From contig JBHENW010000100.1 of the NCBI GenBank assembly GCA_046261875.1, forward strand, positions 1-13,191: a DNA stretch of 13,191 nt. Reading direction: 5' to 3'. This DNA comes from JBHENW01 sp046261875. GTDB lineage: Bacteria > Acidobacteriota > Thermoanaerobaculia > UBA5066 > Gp7-AA6. The position numbers were made by a program, and so were the translations under genes. Of this stretch, positions 13,029 to 13,191 are shown one piece after another; positions within the stretch are counted from its first letter, which is position 1; every line of letters begins with the position of its first letter. Under the pieces are notes generated by a model. That model was given only the letters and a program-made list of their open reading frames with translations, had not been told where the DNA came from and ran no database searches.

Positions 13029-13191
13029 TACCTCAGAATGCTCGCCGGGCGCAGTCTTCGCTCCCATCCCGTCGGCCCGGGGGAGAAGTCGGCTCACGGG
13101 CCCGCGTGGCCCCGCGGGGGTCCCGCCGGGCGACTCCCGGCGTATGATTGCCGCCGCATCTTCGCGGAGCTCGCAGCGGGGAATCTCCAAC
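13029..13191. other. 3' end of the window, no supported gene
   Basis: Downstream of the tRNA are 163 very GC-rich bases with several short GC palindromes but no clear T-run for a terminator. Near the edge one frame reads IFAELAAGNLQ (from about 13158), which faintly recalls an NTF2/SnoaL-like N-terminus, but no start codon in that frame is visible. A minus-strand frame here is rich in arginine and proline and looks like a shadow. I call no gene. Confidence 0.5.

Noticed and set aside
12966..13190. Minus-strand open frame across the tRNA
   Set aside because: It runs through the tRNA-Gln gene and is a compositional artefact; peptides read from antisense tRNA are a known misannotation source.
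13143..13191. Start of an NTF2/SnoaL-like gene at the window edge
   Set aside because: Only about 11 suggestive residues are visible and no start codon is in that frame.
1..13191. CRISPR array, integrase, IS transposase or defence island
   Set aside because: I saw no regularly spaced direct repeats, no transposase or integrase motifs, and no defence genes apart from the VapBC pair.

Overview
The window is GC-rich, densely packed bacterial chromosome: about fifteen protein-coding genes, one tRNA and almost no non-coding space. Gene content (RocA-type P5C dehydrogenase, MoeB-rhodanese fusion, DUF763 protein, PCD/DCoH, VapBC) and frequent GTG/TTG starts suit an environmental, GC-rich phylum such as Acidobacteriota. 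This placement is a guess from style, because no phylogenetic marker is present. Nothing indicates a prophage, plasmid or large island.

Layout. 1-162 is the 3' end of a DinB-like protein (+). 172-2595 (-) is an MFS transporter followed by a DUF763 protein 9 nt downstream. 2679-3760 (-) is thioredoxin reductase trxB, with a possible 40-aa membrane peptide downstream. The gap between trxB and the next, divergent gene holds a 59-nt, almost perfect palindrome. 3906-6195 (+) is a three-gene overlapping operon: a YbdL/KAT-type aminotransferase, an omega-amidase-like nitrilase and a DUF1304 membrane protein. 6212-6861 (-) is a vapBC toxin-antitoxin pair with its own strong promoter. 6898-10440 (-) reads in the order P5C dehydrogenase, 59-aa PLDc_N membrane protein, second aminotransferase, GNAT acetyltransferase. 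10464-12509 (+) carries a SAM methyltransferase, a MoeB/ThiF-rhodanese fusion and a small two-helix membrane protein. A pterin-carbinolamine dehydratase (12506-12874, -) and tRNA-Gln(CTG) (12955-13028, +) close the window.

How the genes work together. The aminotransferase/nitrilase pair looks like a glutamine transaminase plus omega-amidase module: the first enzyme makes alpha-ketoglutaramate or a similar alpha-keto acid monoamide, and the second hydrolyses it. The rocA cluster fits proline/arginine-derived P5C oxidation to glutamate with a transaminase nearby. The remaining genes are housekeeping singletons.

The most notable non-gene signals are the long REP-like hairpin between trxB and the aminotransferase, the vapB promoter with an inverted repeat over its start, and several genes with a TAnnnT hexamer 6-10 nt before the start codon, which suggests leaderless mRNAs. 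I found no clearly new multi-gene system.
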